In this document: in pieces, positions 18,336 through 27,761 of the stretch
Layout of the letters: each line of letters starts with the position of its first letter
Numbering within the stretch: the stretch's first letter is position 1
Assembly: GCF_039545135.1 (NCBI RefSeq)
Contig: NZ_BAABRU010000018.1
Location: 1 to 64,000, forward strand
From: Herpetosiphon gulosus
GTDB lineage: Bacteria; Chloroflexota; Chloroflexia; Chloroflexales; Herpetosiphonaceae
Length of the DNA stretch: 64,000 bases
Reading direction: 5' to 3'
Position numbers and translations under genes: made by a program
Notes under the pieces: model-generated
Databases searched by the model: none
The model's input: only the letters and a program-made list of their open reading frames with translations
Told to the model about the DNA's origin: nothing

Positions 18336-19130
18336 ATGCAACGCCCAACCTTTATTCCGCCAAGCCCGACTGAGCCACCAACTATGCGTGGCCCACGGGT
18401 TACCACAGCCGCACCAATGCCCCGTGCGCCGCTGCCGATTACCCGACCGCTGACTCCTAACGAATTTAACACCGCCTTGGTGCACTTGTATCGTGGCGAA
18501 TTGACCCGTGCCAACACCTGGCGGGTGCGGCTCGATGGCACAACCAACTGGGCGGTGCTAACGACTGGGGCGACGCTTTCGTTTGCCTTCAGCAGCCCTA
18601 GCAACACCCCCGTGATGATTCTGCTCAATTCGTTGTTGATTATGTTTTTCTTGTTTATCGAGGCACGGCGCTATCGTTTTTACGATTTATGGCGGACGCG
18701 GGTGAGAGTAATGGAAACCGAATTTTTCGCCGATATGCTTGCACCCGAGCCAGATAGCGATCAGAGCGGGCCACATTGGCGCGAACTGTTGGCGCAAGAT
18801 TTAATGGAGCCGCACTTTAATATTAGCCTGCTCGAAGCCATGAGTCGGCGTTTGCGGCGCAATTATGTCTGGATTTTTGCGCTGCTGGCTTTGAGTTGGG
18901 TCACCAAAGTCGGCATTCATCCCACAATTGCCCAATCGTTTGGTGAGGTGTATGATCGGGCGGCGGTAGGCCCGTTGCCAAGTTGGTTTATGCTCTTGTT
19001 TGGAGCTGCCTTCAATGGCGGCTTAGTCTGGCTCGGCTGGCTAGGCGAGCAATCTCAAGAATCAAGTGGCGAAATTCTGAGCCGTAACGAGGCCCGCGAT
19101 AAAATGGGCAGCGGTACGCCTAACGAATAA
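18336..19130 (+). CDS. DUF2270 integral membrane protein
   Basis: A 264-residue protein recognised as DUF2270 from the run LYRGELTRANTWRVRLDGTT, then NWAVLTTGATLSFAF, IEARRYRFYDLWRTRVRVME and RRLRRNYVWIF. A Pro-rich cytosolic N-terminus (1-45) is followed by two spans near 80-115, a soluble middle and two spans near 185-245. The family's function is unknown. ATG 18336 follows aaagg at 18322-18326; the frame extends upstream only through the inverted repeat. The dihydroorotase gene begins 23 bp after its stop, so the two probably form an operon. Confidence 0.88.
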   Translation: MQRPTFIPPSPTEPPTMRGPRVTTAAPMPRAPLPITRPLTPNEFNTALVHLYRGELTRANTWRVRLDGTTNWAVLTTGATLSFAFSSPSNTPVMILLNSLLIMFFLFIEARRYRFYDLWRTRVRVMETEFFADMLAPEPDSDQSGPHWRELLAQDLMEPHFNISLLEAMSRRLRRNYVWIFALLALSWVTKVGIHPTIAQSFGEVYDRAAVGPLPSWFMLLFGAAFNGGLVWLGWLGEQSQESSGEILSRNEARDKMGSGTPNE

Positions 19131-19153
19131 ACGCCCAATCAGTGGAGTTCTAC

Positions 19154-20575
19154 ATGTCACGGATTGTGATCAAAAACGGCTGTATCATCGATCCAGCCCG
19201 CAAAACTGCGACCGTCGGGGATTTGGTGCTGGAAAATAATCGGGTACGCGAGGTCATCGAGTTGGCCATGGCTCCCGATTCTTATGGCGATGATGTTGAG
19301 TTTATCGATGCTTCGGGCTGTTTTGTGACCCCTGGCTTCATTGATATTCACACCCACTTGCGCGAACCAGGCTTTGAAGGCAAGGAAACAATTGCCACAG
19401 GCATGGATGCGGCAGTGCGCGGTGGCTATACCACGATTTGCCCAATGCCCAACACCAATCCTTCGCTCGATTCGGCTCCGCTGATTCGCCAACAATTTGA
19501 TATTGCTGCCCGCCATGGGCCAATTCATGTGCTGCCAATTGGCGCAGTCACGCTTGGGCGTGAGGGCAAGGTGCTGGCTCCCTTGGTCGAATTGGCCGAG
19601 GCTGGCGCACATGGCTTTAGCGATGATGGCTCGCCCGTTTGGGATGCCCACATCATGCGTCAAGCCTTGCTGTATAGCAAAATGACTGGTCGCCCGGTGA
19701 TGAACCACTGTGAAGATTTGAGCATTGTGCGCGGCGCTCCGATGAACGAAGGGGCTGTTGCCACTCGTTTGGGTTTGAGTGGTTGGCCTGCTGCTGGCGA
19801 AGAGGTGATGATCGCCCGTGATATTGCTTTGGCCGAGGAAACTGGCGGGCGCTTGCATATCTGTCATGTCAGCACTGCTGGCGGCGTAGAATTGATTCGG
19901 GCCGCCAAGGCTCGCGGGGTGCGCGTGACCGGCGAAGTTACGCCGCACCACTTGACCATGACTGATCGCTGGGTGCTGGGCAGTATGGAGCCGTGGGATG
20001 GCAAAGGCCCATACGATCCTTCACAATTAGCGCCTTACGACACCCGTACTCGCGTTAGCCCACCCTTGCGCACCAGCGAAGATGTGGCAGCGCTGATCGC
20101 GGGCCTGCGTGATGGCACGATCGACGCAGTAGCTACCGATCATGCCCCGCATACCCATGTCGATAAAGAATGTGAATATGGCTTTGCTGCTCCAGGCTTC
20201 ACTGGCTTGGAACTAGCCTTGCCCATGGTGTTGACCTTAGTCCAGACGATGCAGATCGATATTGTGGAACTAATTTCGCGGATGACAATTGGTCCAGCGG
20301 CAATTATCGATGTGCTGCCAATTTCGTTGGGGCCAAACGACCCCGCCACCTTGACGATTTTTGATCCAGCTGCAATTTGGAAGGTAACTCCAGAAGCCTT
20401 GGCCTCGAAAGGCAAAAACAGCCCATTGATGGGCCAAGAGATGCGTGGCCAAGTGATGTTGACCATGATGGAAGGCCAAATCGTCTATCGCCGTGAGCAG
20501 TTTGGTGAATCCAGTCGCCGCGAGCATGGCGGAGCCGTTGGCAAATTGAGCGGCGTATTCGATGAAGAAGAGTAG
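19154..20575 (+). CDS. pyrC: Dihydroorotase
   Basis: A 473-residue amidohydrolase catalysing the third step of pyrimidine synthesis. Metal ligands: DIHTHLREP (about 62-70), MNHCED (about 181), CHVSTAGG (about 236) and ATDHAPH (about 328). The stretch GFSDDGSPV has Asp where other classes have a carboxylated lysine, which indicates the class I (Aquifex-like) type. That class usually works with aspartate transcarbamoylase, whose gene is not here. ATG 19154 follows gtggag; the GTG at 19142 is part of that site. Downstream repeats (20622-20744) separate it from the convergent M19 gene. Confidence 0.94.
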   Translation: MSRIVIKNGCIIDPARKTATVGDLVLENNRVREVIELAMAPDSYGDDVEFIDASGCFVTPGFIDIHTHLREPGFEGKETIATGMDAAVRGGYTTICPMPNTNPSLDSAPLIRQQFDIAARHGPIHVLPIGAVTLGREGKVLAPLVELAEAGAHGFSDDGSPVWDAHIMRQALLYSKMTGRPVMNHCEDLSIVRGAPMNEGAVATRLGLSGWPAAGEEVMIARDIALAEETGGRLHICHVSTAGGVELIRAAKARGVRVTGEVTPHHLTMTDRWVLGSMEPWDGKGPYDPSQLAPYDTRTRVSPPLRTSEDVAALIAGLRDGTIDAVATDHAPHTHVDKECEYGFAAPGFTGLELALPMVLTLVQTMQIDIVELISRMTIGPAAIIDVLPISLGPNDPATLTIFDPAAIWKVTPEALASKGKNSPLMGQEMRGQVMLTMMEGQIVYRREQFGESSRREHGGAVGKLSGVFDEEE

Positions 20576-20621
20576 TTTCGAAGGGCTAGCGGTCAGGGAC
20601 TAGAGGCCAGTCAATTTGAGA

Positions 20622-20744
20622 CCACGAAGGGTGCGAGATGAGTAGGCTATCGGCTATAGACTTTTGGCTATCGAAATTTAAACTATCACATCGATAGCCG
20701 AGAGCCTTCAGCCAACACAGCCTCAACCTTCGTGTCCTTCGTGG
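20622..20744. repeat. Nested inverted-repeat element
   Basis: Outer blocks ccacgaagg (from about 20622) and ccttcgtgg (ending 20744) are complementary; inside, ggctatcggctatag...ggctatcg (about 20646-20671) faces cgatagcc (20692-20699). The same building blocks occur at 42063-42215. Confidence 0.7.
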
Positions 20745-20761
20745 ATCACAAACTCAGCAAC

Positions 20762-21814
20762 CTACACAATTCGTTGAAACCAGCGTAACCAGTTTTGGCC
20801 GAGCACATTGGCAATATCGTTTTCGGGCCAGCCCCGCTCGGTCAAGGCTTTGCCAATTTTGGGTAAGTCGCTCCAACGATCAATTTCAGCCGGAATCATC
20901 TCAACCCCAAAGCCACCATCGAGGTCGGAGCCAAGCGCCACATGCTGGGTATTGCCTGCAAGCTGACAGATATGCTCAATTTGCGCCACCACATGCTCCA
21001 ACGTCACATGATTTTTGCTGCCATCCCAATCGGCACGCAGCATGCGGTTGTAGAGCGCAATCCCAATCACCCCATCACGCTCAATAATCGCTTTGATCAT
21101 CGCATCACTTAAATAGCGATCTTGGTGGTTGGCTCCAGCCAATAAGCTGCGACAATTGGAATGTGAGGCCGAAATTGGCCCTTGAAAGTGTTCAAGCGCT
21201 TGCCAAAAACTCTCTTCGGCCAAATGACTAGCATCGAGTGCCACGCCTAGTTTTTGCATCAATTCCAATAATTCCAAGCCCAATGTAGTTAATGGGCCAG
21301 GTGCACCAGTGCCACCAGCATAGCGAGTTGCCTGCCAAGCTGGGCCAAGCCAACGCAAGCCCGCCGCATACCACTCGATTAGCTCATCAGGCGTGCGCAG
21401 GCCATCGGCTCCTTCCATCAACAAGAGCAACCCTGGCACTGATTGGTTACGAGCTTGAATCGCTTGGAGTGCTGGTTGATTGTCGATAAGGTGCAAAAAG
21501 CCAGTAGCACATTGTTGCTTATACCAATTCAGTTGCTCCCATGCTTGGTCGTGGGCTTCATCGGGCGTAGCATAGGCCACGCCATCAAGCGTAGTTTGGG
21601 CTTCTGCTGGCAAAATAAAAATTGTGCCACACACAATACTTGGTGTGTGTAAGCCAATTTCGGGCAAGGTGGTGGTCAATGTGCCAGCCTCAGCAATCCA
21701 TTCAGCGGTTTGTTCAGTTGACCGTTGGCGGCCATGATCGACGGTTTGGGTCAAATCGCGGCCCAAGTTAATTGCGTTATAGGCCAAATCGAGGTGTGCA
21801 TCAACGAGAATCAT
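20762..21814 (-). CDS. Peptidase M19 family dipeptidase (membrane dipeptidase-like)
   Basis: A 350-residue zinc dipeptidase of the renal-dipeptidase family. Seen: DAHLDLAYN (HxD zinc ligands), LMEGADGL (bridging Glu), LDASHL and SASHSNCRSL (His ligands), GSDLDGGFG (catalytic Asp). Length is typical. No signal peptide is present, so it probably works in the cytoplasm on dipeptides. It starts six bases after the DinB-like gene's stop codon, in one operon. Confidence 0.92.
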   Translation of the reverse strand: MILVDAHLDLAYNAINLGRDLTQTVDHGRQRSTEQTAEWIAEAGTLTTTLPEIGLHTPSIVCGTIFILPAEAQTTLDGVAYATPDEAHDQAWEQLNWYKQQCATGFLHLIDNQPALQAIQARNQSVPGLLLLMEGADGLRTPDELIEWYAAGLRWLGPAWQATRYAGGTGAPGPLTTLGLELLELMQKLGVALDASHLAEESFWQALEHFQGPISASHSNCRSLLAGANHQDRYLSDAMIKAIIERDGVIGIALYNRMLRADWDGSKNHVTLEHVVAQIEHICQLAGNTQHVALGSDLDGGFGVEMIPAEIDRWSDLPKIGKALTERGWPENDIANVLGQNWLRWFQRIV

Positions 21815-21820
21815 GAAGCC

Positions 21821-22306
21821 TCATTCTAACGAGCGTAGGCCCGTTTCGATTTCATTGCGATGCAGCCGAATATGCAATGAAATCAGATTTAATAGTTGCT
21901 CAAGGGTCATCTGTTGCTTTTTAACAAATTCGACGGGTAATGCTAAATCGGCTGGTTGCAAGGTGGCAATGTATTCAGCCAATTGCACCCCAGTTTTATC
22001 CCAATGCTGGCGAATTTCGCCAAAGCTCTTGCCTTCCCAAGCAGCAACTTGCTCAATATTCATGCGATCAACATCAAAATCGGGGGCGAAAATTGGGCTG
22101 GTATCGCCAGTTTGGGCTTGCTGATGTTGTTTTTGTACCAAGCGTAAAATTTGGCGCGAGGTTAGGGCAATATGGGCCACAATTTGCCAAGCGTTCCAGC
22201 CATCATCACGAATTGGCTGATACAAATTAGCTTCGGTTTGCTCAGCAACAATCTTCCAAACCCGTTCAGTTTCTTTGGCGTAATATTCAGCGGCCTTACT
22301 CGTCAT
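21821..22306 (-). CDS. DinB-like four-helix metal-binding protein
   Basis: A 161-residue helical protein of the DinB/YfiT superfamily. The expected histidine triad is visible: His in IVAHIALTSR near residue 45 and two in LHIRLHRNEI near 146-150. In this superfamily these bind a divalent metal; many members are thiol-dependent transferases (bacillithiol or mycothiol), others unknown. First gene of a two-gene operon with the M19 dipeptidase. Confidence 0.8.
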   Translation of the reverse strand: MTSKAAEYYAKETERVWKIVAEQTEANLYQPIRDDGWNAWQIVAHIALTSRQILRLVQKQHQQAQTGDTSPIFAPDFDVDRMNIEQVAAWEGKSFGEIRQHWDKTGVQLAEYIATLQPADLALPVEFVKKQQMTLEQLLNLISLHIRLHRNEIETGLRSLE

Positions 22307-22368
22307 TGAGCTATCTCCTATACACAGATTGATCTATCATAGCATATTCTGTTTTGCAGGAGCAGTTG

Positions 22369-23538
22369 ATGAGCACTGAACGACTTTATTGGCACGATGC
22401 CTATTTGCGCGAATGGTCAGCCCAGATTGTGGCCCGCGATCAGCAACGGGTTGCACTTGATCGCAGCGCTTTTTATCCCGAAGGTGGTGGCCAGCCCGCC
22501 GATCATGGCTGGATCAATGGGGTGGCCGTGGTCGATGTGCAGGCTGATGATCAGGATTTGGTGTGGCATACCCTCGCTGCACCAATTGATGCTGAGAGCG
22601 TGGAATGTCGCTTGGATTGGCAACGACGCTTCGATCATATGCAGCAACATCATGGCCAACATTTGCTTTCGGCGGCGTTTGATCAGCTATTCAATTGGCG
22701 CACGGTTGGTTTCCATCTCAGCGGCGAATATGTCACAATTGATTTGGCGACCTGTGAAGCTAGCCCTGAGCAACTGGCCGAGGCCGAAACCCTAGCCAAC
22801 CAAATAATTTGGCAAAATTTGCCGATTGTGGTGCGATTTGTAAGCGCTGAGGAGCTTGCCTCGATTGCTTTGCGCAAAGCTCCCAGCGTGACAGGTGCAA
22901 TTCGCGTGGTTTCGGCAGGCGATTTTGATCATTCAGCCTGTGGCGGAACTCATCCCAACGCAACTGGTGCAGTTGGTCAGATTCATATTCGGCGCAGCGA
23001 AAAGCGTGGCGATAGTTTGCGAATTGAATTTGTATGTGGTGGCCGAGCATTGCAGGATTTGCGCTGGAAGAATGCCACGCTAGGCCGAATTGCCGCAGGG
23101 TTTAGTGTGGCTCAGCAGCAAACCGAGCAAGCAGTACAGCGTTTACGCGACCAAGAACAACAAGTACGCAAACAATTTCAGCAGGCCGAGCTGCAATTAT
23201 TGGAGTTCGAGGCCAAAGGGTTGGTGGAGCAGGCTCAGCCTATTGGTCAATTAAAAGTTGTAGCCCATGTTTGGCAGCGCGAACCGCAGATCGTGCGCCA
23301 ATTGGCCAATTTGGTAGCTCAGGCAGGCGGGGTAGCCTTGTTTGGCGTGGCGGCCAGCAAACCCCAATTAATCTTTGCCGGCCAAGGCTTGGATTGTGGA
23401 GCGCTCTTGCGGCAGGTGGTGGCAGCAGTTGGTGGCAAGGGTGGTGGTAGCGCCCAACAAGCCCAAGGTGGCATTGCTGAGGTCAACGATTTAGCTGCGG
23501 CCTTGGAGTTGGCGCTTAGCAATTTGCAATCATACTAG
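22369..23538 (+). CDS. Alanyl-tRNA editing protein, AlaX-L type
   Basis: A 389-residue free-standing relative of the AlaRS editing domain that removes serine or glycine from mischarged tRNA-Ala. The four zinc ligands are in HGQHLLSA (HxxxH, near residue 94) and CGGTHPNATG (near 189). The N-terminal ALDRSAFYPEGGGQPADHG matches the AlaX/AlaRS C-Ala entry motif. A glutamine-rich coiled coil (about 240-300) and a DHHA1-like C-terminus with GGGSAQQAQGG follow, making it the long form. ATG 22369 follows caggag. It overlaps the convergent ABC gene by 9 bp. Confidence 0.92.
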   Translation: MSTERLYWHDAYLREWSAQIVARDQQRVALDRSAFYPEGGGQPADHGWINGVAVVDVQADDQDLVWHTLAAPIDAESVECRLDWQRRFDHMQQHHGQHLLSAAFDQLFNWRTVGFHLSGEYVTIDLATCEASPEQLAEAETLANQIIWQNLPIVVRFVSAEELASIALRKAPSVTGAIRVVSAGDFDHSACGGTHPNATGAVGQIHIRRSEKRGDSLRIEFVCGGRALQDLRWKNATLGRIAAGFSVAQQQTEQAVQRLRDQEQQVRKQFQQAELQLLEFEAKGLVEQAQPIGQLKVVAHVWQREPQIVRQLANLVAQAGGVALFGVAASKPQLIFAGQGLDCGALLRQVVAAVGGKGGGSAQQAQGGIAEVNDLAAALELALSNLQSY

Positions 23539-24411
23539 TGCGGTTTGGCCCATGAGCCATAAATAGGCCTCATTTAATGTATAGTCGCGGGCTGGTTGCA
23601 GCGGATAATTGGTTAGCTTTGGGCCAATCACCCGATACCAATAGCGTCCAGCCTGATAGCGACTTGCAGCAACGGTAAATTGTGGCTCATGCAATGGCTG
23701 CTCCGTTTCTAATTCCCAAATTTGCTGGCTGGTTGCAACCATATTGAGTAGGTGCGTAATTGGGCCATAATAGCGAACTTGCTGTTGTAAAATCAACACC
23801 TGTTGGCAGGTTTGCATCACATCTTCAACAATATGGGTTGCAATCAGCACAATCCGATCACGACCAAGTTGCTGCAAGAGTTGGCGAAAGCGCATGCGTT
23901 CACTTGGATCAAGCCCGACGGTCGGCTCATCGATAATCAACAGCCGTGGATTATGTATCAGCGCTTGGGCAATCGCCAGCCGCCGTCGCATACCACCTGA
24001 AAGCTCGCGGATCTTTTTATTCGCATGTTCGGTTAAACCAACCTGCTCGAAGGCTTGCTCGACTGCCTGTTGGCGCAATGATTTGGGGGTTATCCCTCGC
24101 ACATGAGCTAGGTATTCTAAGGTTTTGTAGGCGCTGAGCCATTGATCAAATTGTGGATGTTGGGGAATATAGCCAAGTTGGCGGCGTAGTTCAAGTTTTT
24201 GGCCTTGCTTGCATGGGTCTAATCCAAATACCCGAATTTGGCCCTCGGATGGCTGGAAAATACCACACAGCAGCCGAATTAAGCTGGTTTTGCCTGCACC
24301 ATTTGGCCCCAGCAGTCCAATCATGCCCGCTTCGATAGTCAGATTGAGATCGCGTAACGCCCAAAGTTTGCCATAGCGTTTGCTGACATGGGCCAGTTCA
24401 ATTGCCGCCAT
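23530..24411 (-). CDS. ABC transporter ATP-binding protein
   Basis: A 293-residue ABC ATPase: Walker A GPNGAGKTS near 35, Q-loop QLGYIPQHPQ, signature LSGGMRRRL near 140, Walker B LLIIDEPTVGLDPSE. About 80 residues beyond the core probably form the regulatory tail typical of ABC-2 type exporters. Last gene of a five-gene minus-strand cluster; it overlaps the preceding ATPase gene by 14 bp, implying translational coupling. The two ATPases may form a heterodimer with the two permeases encoded upstream. Confidence 0.95.
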   Translation of the reverse strand: MAAIELAHVSKRYGKLWALRDLNLTIEAGMIGLLGPNGAGKTSLIRLLCGIFQPSEGQIRVFGLDPCKQGQKLELRRQLGYIPQHPQFDQWLSAYKTLEYLAHVRGITPKSLRQQAVEQAFEQVGLTEHANKKIRELSGGMRRRLAIAQALIHNPRLLIIDEPTVGLDPSERMRFRQLLQQLGRDRIVLIATHIVEDVMQTCQQVLILQQQVRYYGPITHLLNMVATSQQIWELETEQPLHEPQFTVAASRYQAGRYWYRVIGPKLTNYPLQPARDYTLNEAYLWLMGQTALV

Positions 24412-25303
24412 GGCTACGCTCCTGCAAGGCTAGTTCGGGGTTGAGCACCCACGCAAAAGCTTCGTTTAGCCCAATGCTAGTTGCTGGAGTTGCTTGTACA
24501 TGCGCTGGTGGTGGGCCAACAATTCGCGATAACATAGCCTCGGCCTGCGGCATACTACTGATGATTCGTCGATGATCGATCGCTAGTGGCGCGGTATGTT
24601 GGCAATCCCACACTGCTCCGGCAGCGATGGTCTCTGCAATTAATGCTTGGATGTTGCCATGATAGCGTGTCGTTTGTTGCAAGATAATCACATCATTGCA
24701 GGTTTGCTCAATATCTTCGACAATATGGGTTGAAAAAAGAATCAAGCGTTCAGCTGCAATTTGGGTGATCAAATGGCGAAACCGCAGGCGTTCCTCAGGA
24801 TCTAAGCCCGCCGTTGGCTCATCAAGAATCAGCATAGTGGGATCATTCAGCATTGCTTGGGCGATTGCCAAGCGTTGCAGCATGCCACCTGAGAGGGTGC
24901 GAATTTTAGCATTGCGCTTTTCGGTTAGACCAACCAGACTCAAACATTCCTCGGTTCGGGCGAGGCATGCAGCTTTGTTGCCAAGGTCGCGCAATTGGGC
25001 GAGATGCAGCAAAAACGACTTAACGGTCCATTGAACAAAAAATTGCGGATGCTGTGGCACATAGCCAAGTTGCCGTCGGGCCGCTAATAATCCGCGATCA
25101 GTGGCGATATCATGGCCAGCAATGCTAATGTTACCAGTGTCGGGTCGTAGAAAGCCGGTGATCATTTGCAGCAAACTGGTTTTGCCTGCGCCATTTGGCC
25201 CAAGCAAGCCCACTACGCCCGACATCAAATCCAAATCAATATTGCTGACGGCTGGCGTTTTGCGATAGGCTTTTGAAACATTGGTTAATCTGAGCAGTGA
25301 CAT
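24398..25303 (-). CDS. ABC transporter ATP-binding protein
   Basis: A 301-residue paralogue of its downstream neighbour: GPNGAGKTSL, LSGGMLQRLAIAQ, MLILDEPTAGLDPEE. ATG 25303 (MSLLRLTNVSKAY) is preferred over ATG 25309 because the gagg site directly abuts the earlier codon. It starts 15 bp after the stop of the permease gene. Both ATPases keep all catalytic motifs, including the Glu after Walker B. Confidence 0.95.
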   Translation of the reverse strand: MSLLRLTNVSKAYRKTPAVSNIDLDLMSGVVGLLGPNGAGKTSLLQMITGFLRPDTGNISIAGHDIATDRGLLAARRQLGYVPQHPQFFVQWTVKSFLLHLAQLRDLGNKAACLARTEECLSLVGLTEKRNAKIRTLSGGMLQRLAIAQAMLNDPTMLILDEPTAGLDPEERLRFRHLITQIAAERLILFSTHIVEDIEQTCNDVIILQQTTRYHGNIQALIAETIAAGAVWDCQHTAPLAIDHRRIISSMPQAEAMLSRIVGPPPAHVQATPATSIGLNEAFAWVLNPELALQERSHGGN

Positions 25304-25318
25304 ATCCATCCTCTATGC

Positions 25319-26005
25319 TTAATCAGCTCGTTGTTTGCGAATTAGCGGCTCTTCAAAGCCATACAACCACCACGCCATAAACCACGCTAAACCACCAATT
25401 ACCCCAAAACGCAATGCATTGCCCCAGCGATAGGCCTCAATCTCTGGCGGTAATATAAACAAATCAAAGGGCATAAAGAAGGCCCGCTTCCAATGATTAA
25501 AGGTGGGGTAGCGATTATCCATCAAGCCTAACCATTCGCTTACACTCGATTGTTGTACCAGCAACAGCATGCTCATGATGATGATCGCGGTCAGGCTATG
25601 TTTGAAGGCGCGGGCCAGCCAATGACAAACCCCAACCATAAAGAGTGTCATAATCAAGGTAAAACTATAGCTTTGCCAATTGCGGGCAAAGGGCAAGGCG
25701 GTTGTCCATAGCCCTGCTTGCAGCAGCAACGATGGCACGGCAATAATCCCCAAGCGCACCAGCCAAAGGCTTTGCGCACTTGCTTGCCCTGAAAGAATGC
25801 TTAGTTCAATCAAGGGATCATTTAAAATGCTGCCGCTGGTAAAGCCACTAATGCAGATCGGAATCAGGCACACCAAACTCACCATCGGGGTGAATTTTGG
25901 CGCAAGGTTAAGATAGCTCATCGGAATCGCGATCAGGTACAGTAGCCCACAGCCAAGCAAGCGCCAGCGCATCTGCCATAGTTGATGCTGAATCAGCGTG
26001 AACAT
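25319..26005 (-). CDS. ABC transporter membrane protein
   Basis: A 228-residue protein with about six hydrophobic segments, ending in a short basic tail (RKQRAD). ATG 26005 is used because aaggag lies seven bases upstream; the frame's first possible start (TTG 26011) is too close. No sequence family is evident beyond position in the operon. Its first gene partner is the 280-residue permease just upstream (12-bp gap). Confidence 0.8.
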   Translation of the reverse strand: MFTLIQHQLWQMRWRLLGCGLLYLIAIPMSYLNLAPKFTPMVSLVCLIPICISGFTSGSILNDPLIELSILSGQASAQSLWLVRLGIIAVPSLLLQAGLWTTALPFARNWQSYSFTLIMTLFMVGVCHWLARAFKHSLTAIIIMSMLLLVQQSSVSEWLGLMDNRYPTFNHWKRAFFMPFDLFILPPEIEAYRWGNALRFGVIGGLAWFMAWWLYGFEEPLIRKQRAD

Positions 26006-26017
26006 CAGCAAACTCCT

Positions 26018-26860
26018 TTACATGGCTGGCGCAAACAGTTCAACAAACCGCAAATGCAGCATCCATGCACAGATGGCATAGGCCAACGCACTGCCAAGCA
26101 CTACACTGATTATTTGGCGTTGTGACCATGGCCATGGTCGCCCGACCTCCAAGCGTTGCGCCAGCCATGCCCCAGCAAAAATGCTCAAAGCGATCATACT
26201 GGCGCTAATTGGTAGCCACGGCAAGGCTCGATCCCTCCAAAAATCAAAGATGTAGGATAAGGGATAGAGAATATACCAAGTAGCTTGGGTTGGCGAGGTT
26301 GGGCCAATCAGTAGCATGAGGCCCATATAATACAGAATAAAGCTAATAATCCAGGCAGTGGCAATCCGTGGCCATGAGTAAAACCAAATCTGCTGGGCCA
26401 TCAGCATACCAATTAATAGCATATGGTAGCCAAATAAATTTCTAAATTCATAGGCATCACGGCTATAGCTATAGCCATTGGGCATGGTATAGGTAGCCCG
26501 CTCAAAAACGGTTTCAGCCGTATGTAAAGGATAGGTACATAGCCAAATTAGCACAATCGTGCTAGCAACCACCAGCATATGGGCCAGAAATCGCCCCAGA
26601 ATATAGGACAAGCGTTGTAGTTGGCTTGTCCAGAGGAATTGATATGTAGCCTTGTGCTTACGTGATTGAGCAATAATGACAAAGACTAAAATGATAGCTA
26701 TTTGATTTATTAATGCACTTTGGGCACTATCACCATAATCAGGACCATTTAAGCCCATCAGGACTACCAATAAAGCACTACAGATCCAGAAAAAGCGATT
26801 CGCTACGATATCGGCCAGTTCAGCCAGACAGATTAAGCGCATTTGCCGCAACGTTGTCAT
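26018..26860 (-). CDS. ABC transporter membrane protein
   Basis: A 280-residue protein with about six spans and an N-terminal cytoplasmic start (MTTLRQMRLICLAELADIV) like that of ABC-2 permeases. A large loop lies between spans 2 and 3 (about 115-145). It follows the secreted-protein gene after 68 bp that contain a strong hairpin (26881-26916). The ribosome site is weak (gaaaga). Confidence 0.8.
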   Translation of the reverse strand: MTTLRQMRLICLAELADIVANRFFWICSALLVVLMGLNGPDYGDSAQSALINQIAIILVFVIIAQSRKHKATYQFLWTSQLQRLSYILGRFLAHMLVVASTIVLIWLCTYPLHTAETVFERATYTMPNGYSYSRDAYEFRNLFGYHMLLIGMLMAQQIWFYSWPRIATAWIISFILYYMGLMLLIGPTSPTQATWYILYPLSYIFDFWRDRALPWLPISASMIALSIFAGAWLAQRLEVGRPWPWSQRQIISVVLGSALAYAICAWMLHLRFVELFAPAM

Positions 26861-26880
26861 TGTTTCAATCTTTCATGTTG

Positions 26881-26916
26881 CTTGGGTCACATTCCCTCTT
26901 GAAAATGTGACCCAAG
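26881..26916 (-). promoter_or_regulatory. 13-bp hairpin between the secreted-protein gene and the ABC genes
   Basis: cttgggtcacatt (26881-26893) pairs perfectly with aatgtgacccaag (26904-26916). No T run follows on either strand, so partial termination or mRNA processing and protection of the upstream message is more likely than full termination. Confidence 0.6.
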
Positions 26917-26928
26917 CCAATACATTCC

Positions 26929-27354
26929 TTATTTCGTTACTTTATCACGTAGGGTAAGAGTGTTTTTACCTTTGATTGAGAGCGTTGCATCCGATGTAGC
27001 ACTATAAAATATAGTCGGAAACTGATCTCTTAGTGTGCATTTTCCCTCAATCGTCTTATTCATAACCGCTTTGGCTGAGGCACTATAAGCACATGATACA
27101 GCTAATCCAGAGGCATTCGTTGAAGTTAAAGTTCCATTAACGCTAATATCATGGGGCGTGGTTGCGGCTTCGATTGTGGCTTGTGCGCCACTAGTAATCT
27201 CAGATAGTCCTTTATTTACAAAAGCCCCGCCATAAAAGCGCCCAGCCAAGGCCAAATTCTGCGAGACTTCTTCGGCGTGGCTCCCAAGCACGGTTGCGCT
27301 GAATAATAAACCAACCCCACAAATGGTATTGACCAGCATCCGACGAATGTGCAT
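26929..27354 (-). CDS. Secreted protein of unknown function, first gene of an ABC operon
   Basis: A 141-residue protein with a Sec signal peptide (basic MHIRRM, hydrophobic core to about 24, cleavage probably after SHA). The mature part is Ser/Thr/Ala-rich with two cysteines (in VSCAYSAS and GKCTLR) that could form a disulfide. It has a very strong ribosome site, gaggagg, five bases before ATG 27354, suggesting higher expression than the ABC genes behind it. I do not recognise the family. It might be a substrate, binding protein or immunity factor for the ABC exporter, which is inference from position only. Confidence 0.7.
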   Translation of the reverse strand: MHIRRMLVNTICGVGLLFSATVLGSHAEEVSQNLALAGRFYGGAFVNKGLSEITSGAQATIEAATTPHDISVNGTLTSTNASGLAVSCAYSASAKAVMNKTIEGKCTLRDQFPTIFYSATSDATLSIKGKNTLTLRDKVTK

Positions 27355-27761
27355 ATATTCCTCCTCAGGATATGCTAAGAATCGATTTTTATTATTGATC
27401 GAATGTTATTTTTTTTTGCAAATGCAGCTATTTTATGGATATATATATTTTTAAATATAAATAGAATCAAAAATTGTATTTTGATATGAAAATCTCTTTA
27501 TTGAAATTGATGATTATTTTATTCCATAGAAAATAATCATCAAAATAGCATTTTGACATGCTTCTGATAAAGAGTGTATTCGTATGAGTGCAAAGTCTGA
27601 ATAATAAAAATACTCTGGAGTGGTGTCGGTTAGGGGCGCAATGAAGAATAAAATGATTCCGATCAGGTAATCGATGTTCCTCGCTTCTAATCTCTACAAT
27701 ACGGCTTGATTATAGGGAAAATTGTCTAGGTGTCAAATTTTTGTTAGGCTATAATTGATGC
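27355..27761. other. AT-rich promoter region with a perfect 14-bp palindrome
   Basis: No gene. ttgatgattatttt (27507-27520) pairs perfectly with aaaataatcatcaa (27530-27543). On the minus strand ttgatt (27465-27470) and tatata (27442-27447), 17 bp apart, could be the promoter of the secreted-protein operon, but AT-richness makes chance matches easy. A tandem-like gagtgtattcgtatgagtgc stretch near 27570 shows no clear function. Confidence 0.45.

Noticed and set aside
19157-19951. 264-codon minus-strand frame
   Set aside because: Antisense to pyrC; no motifs.
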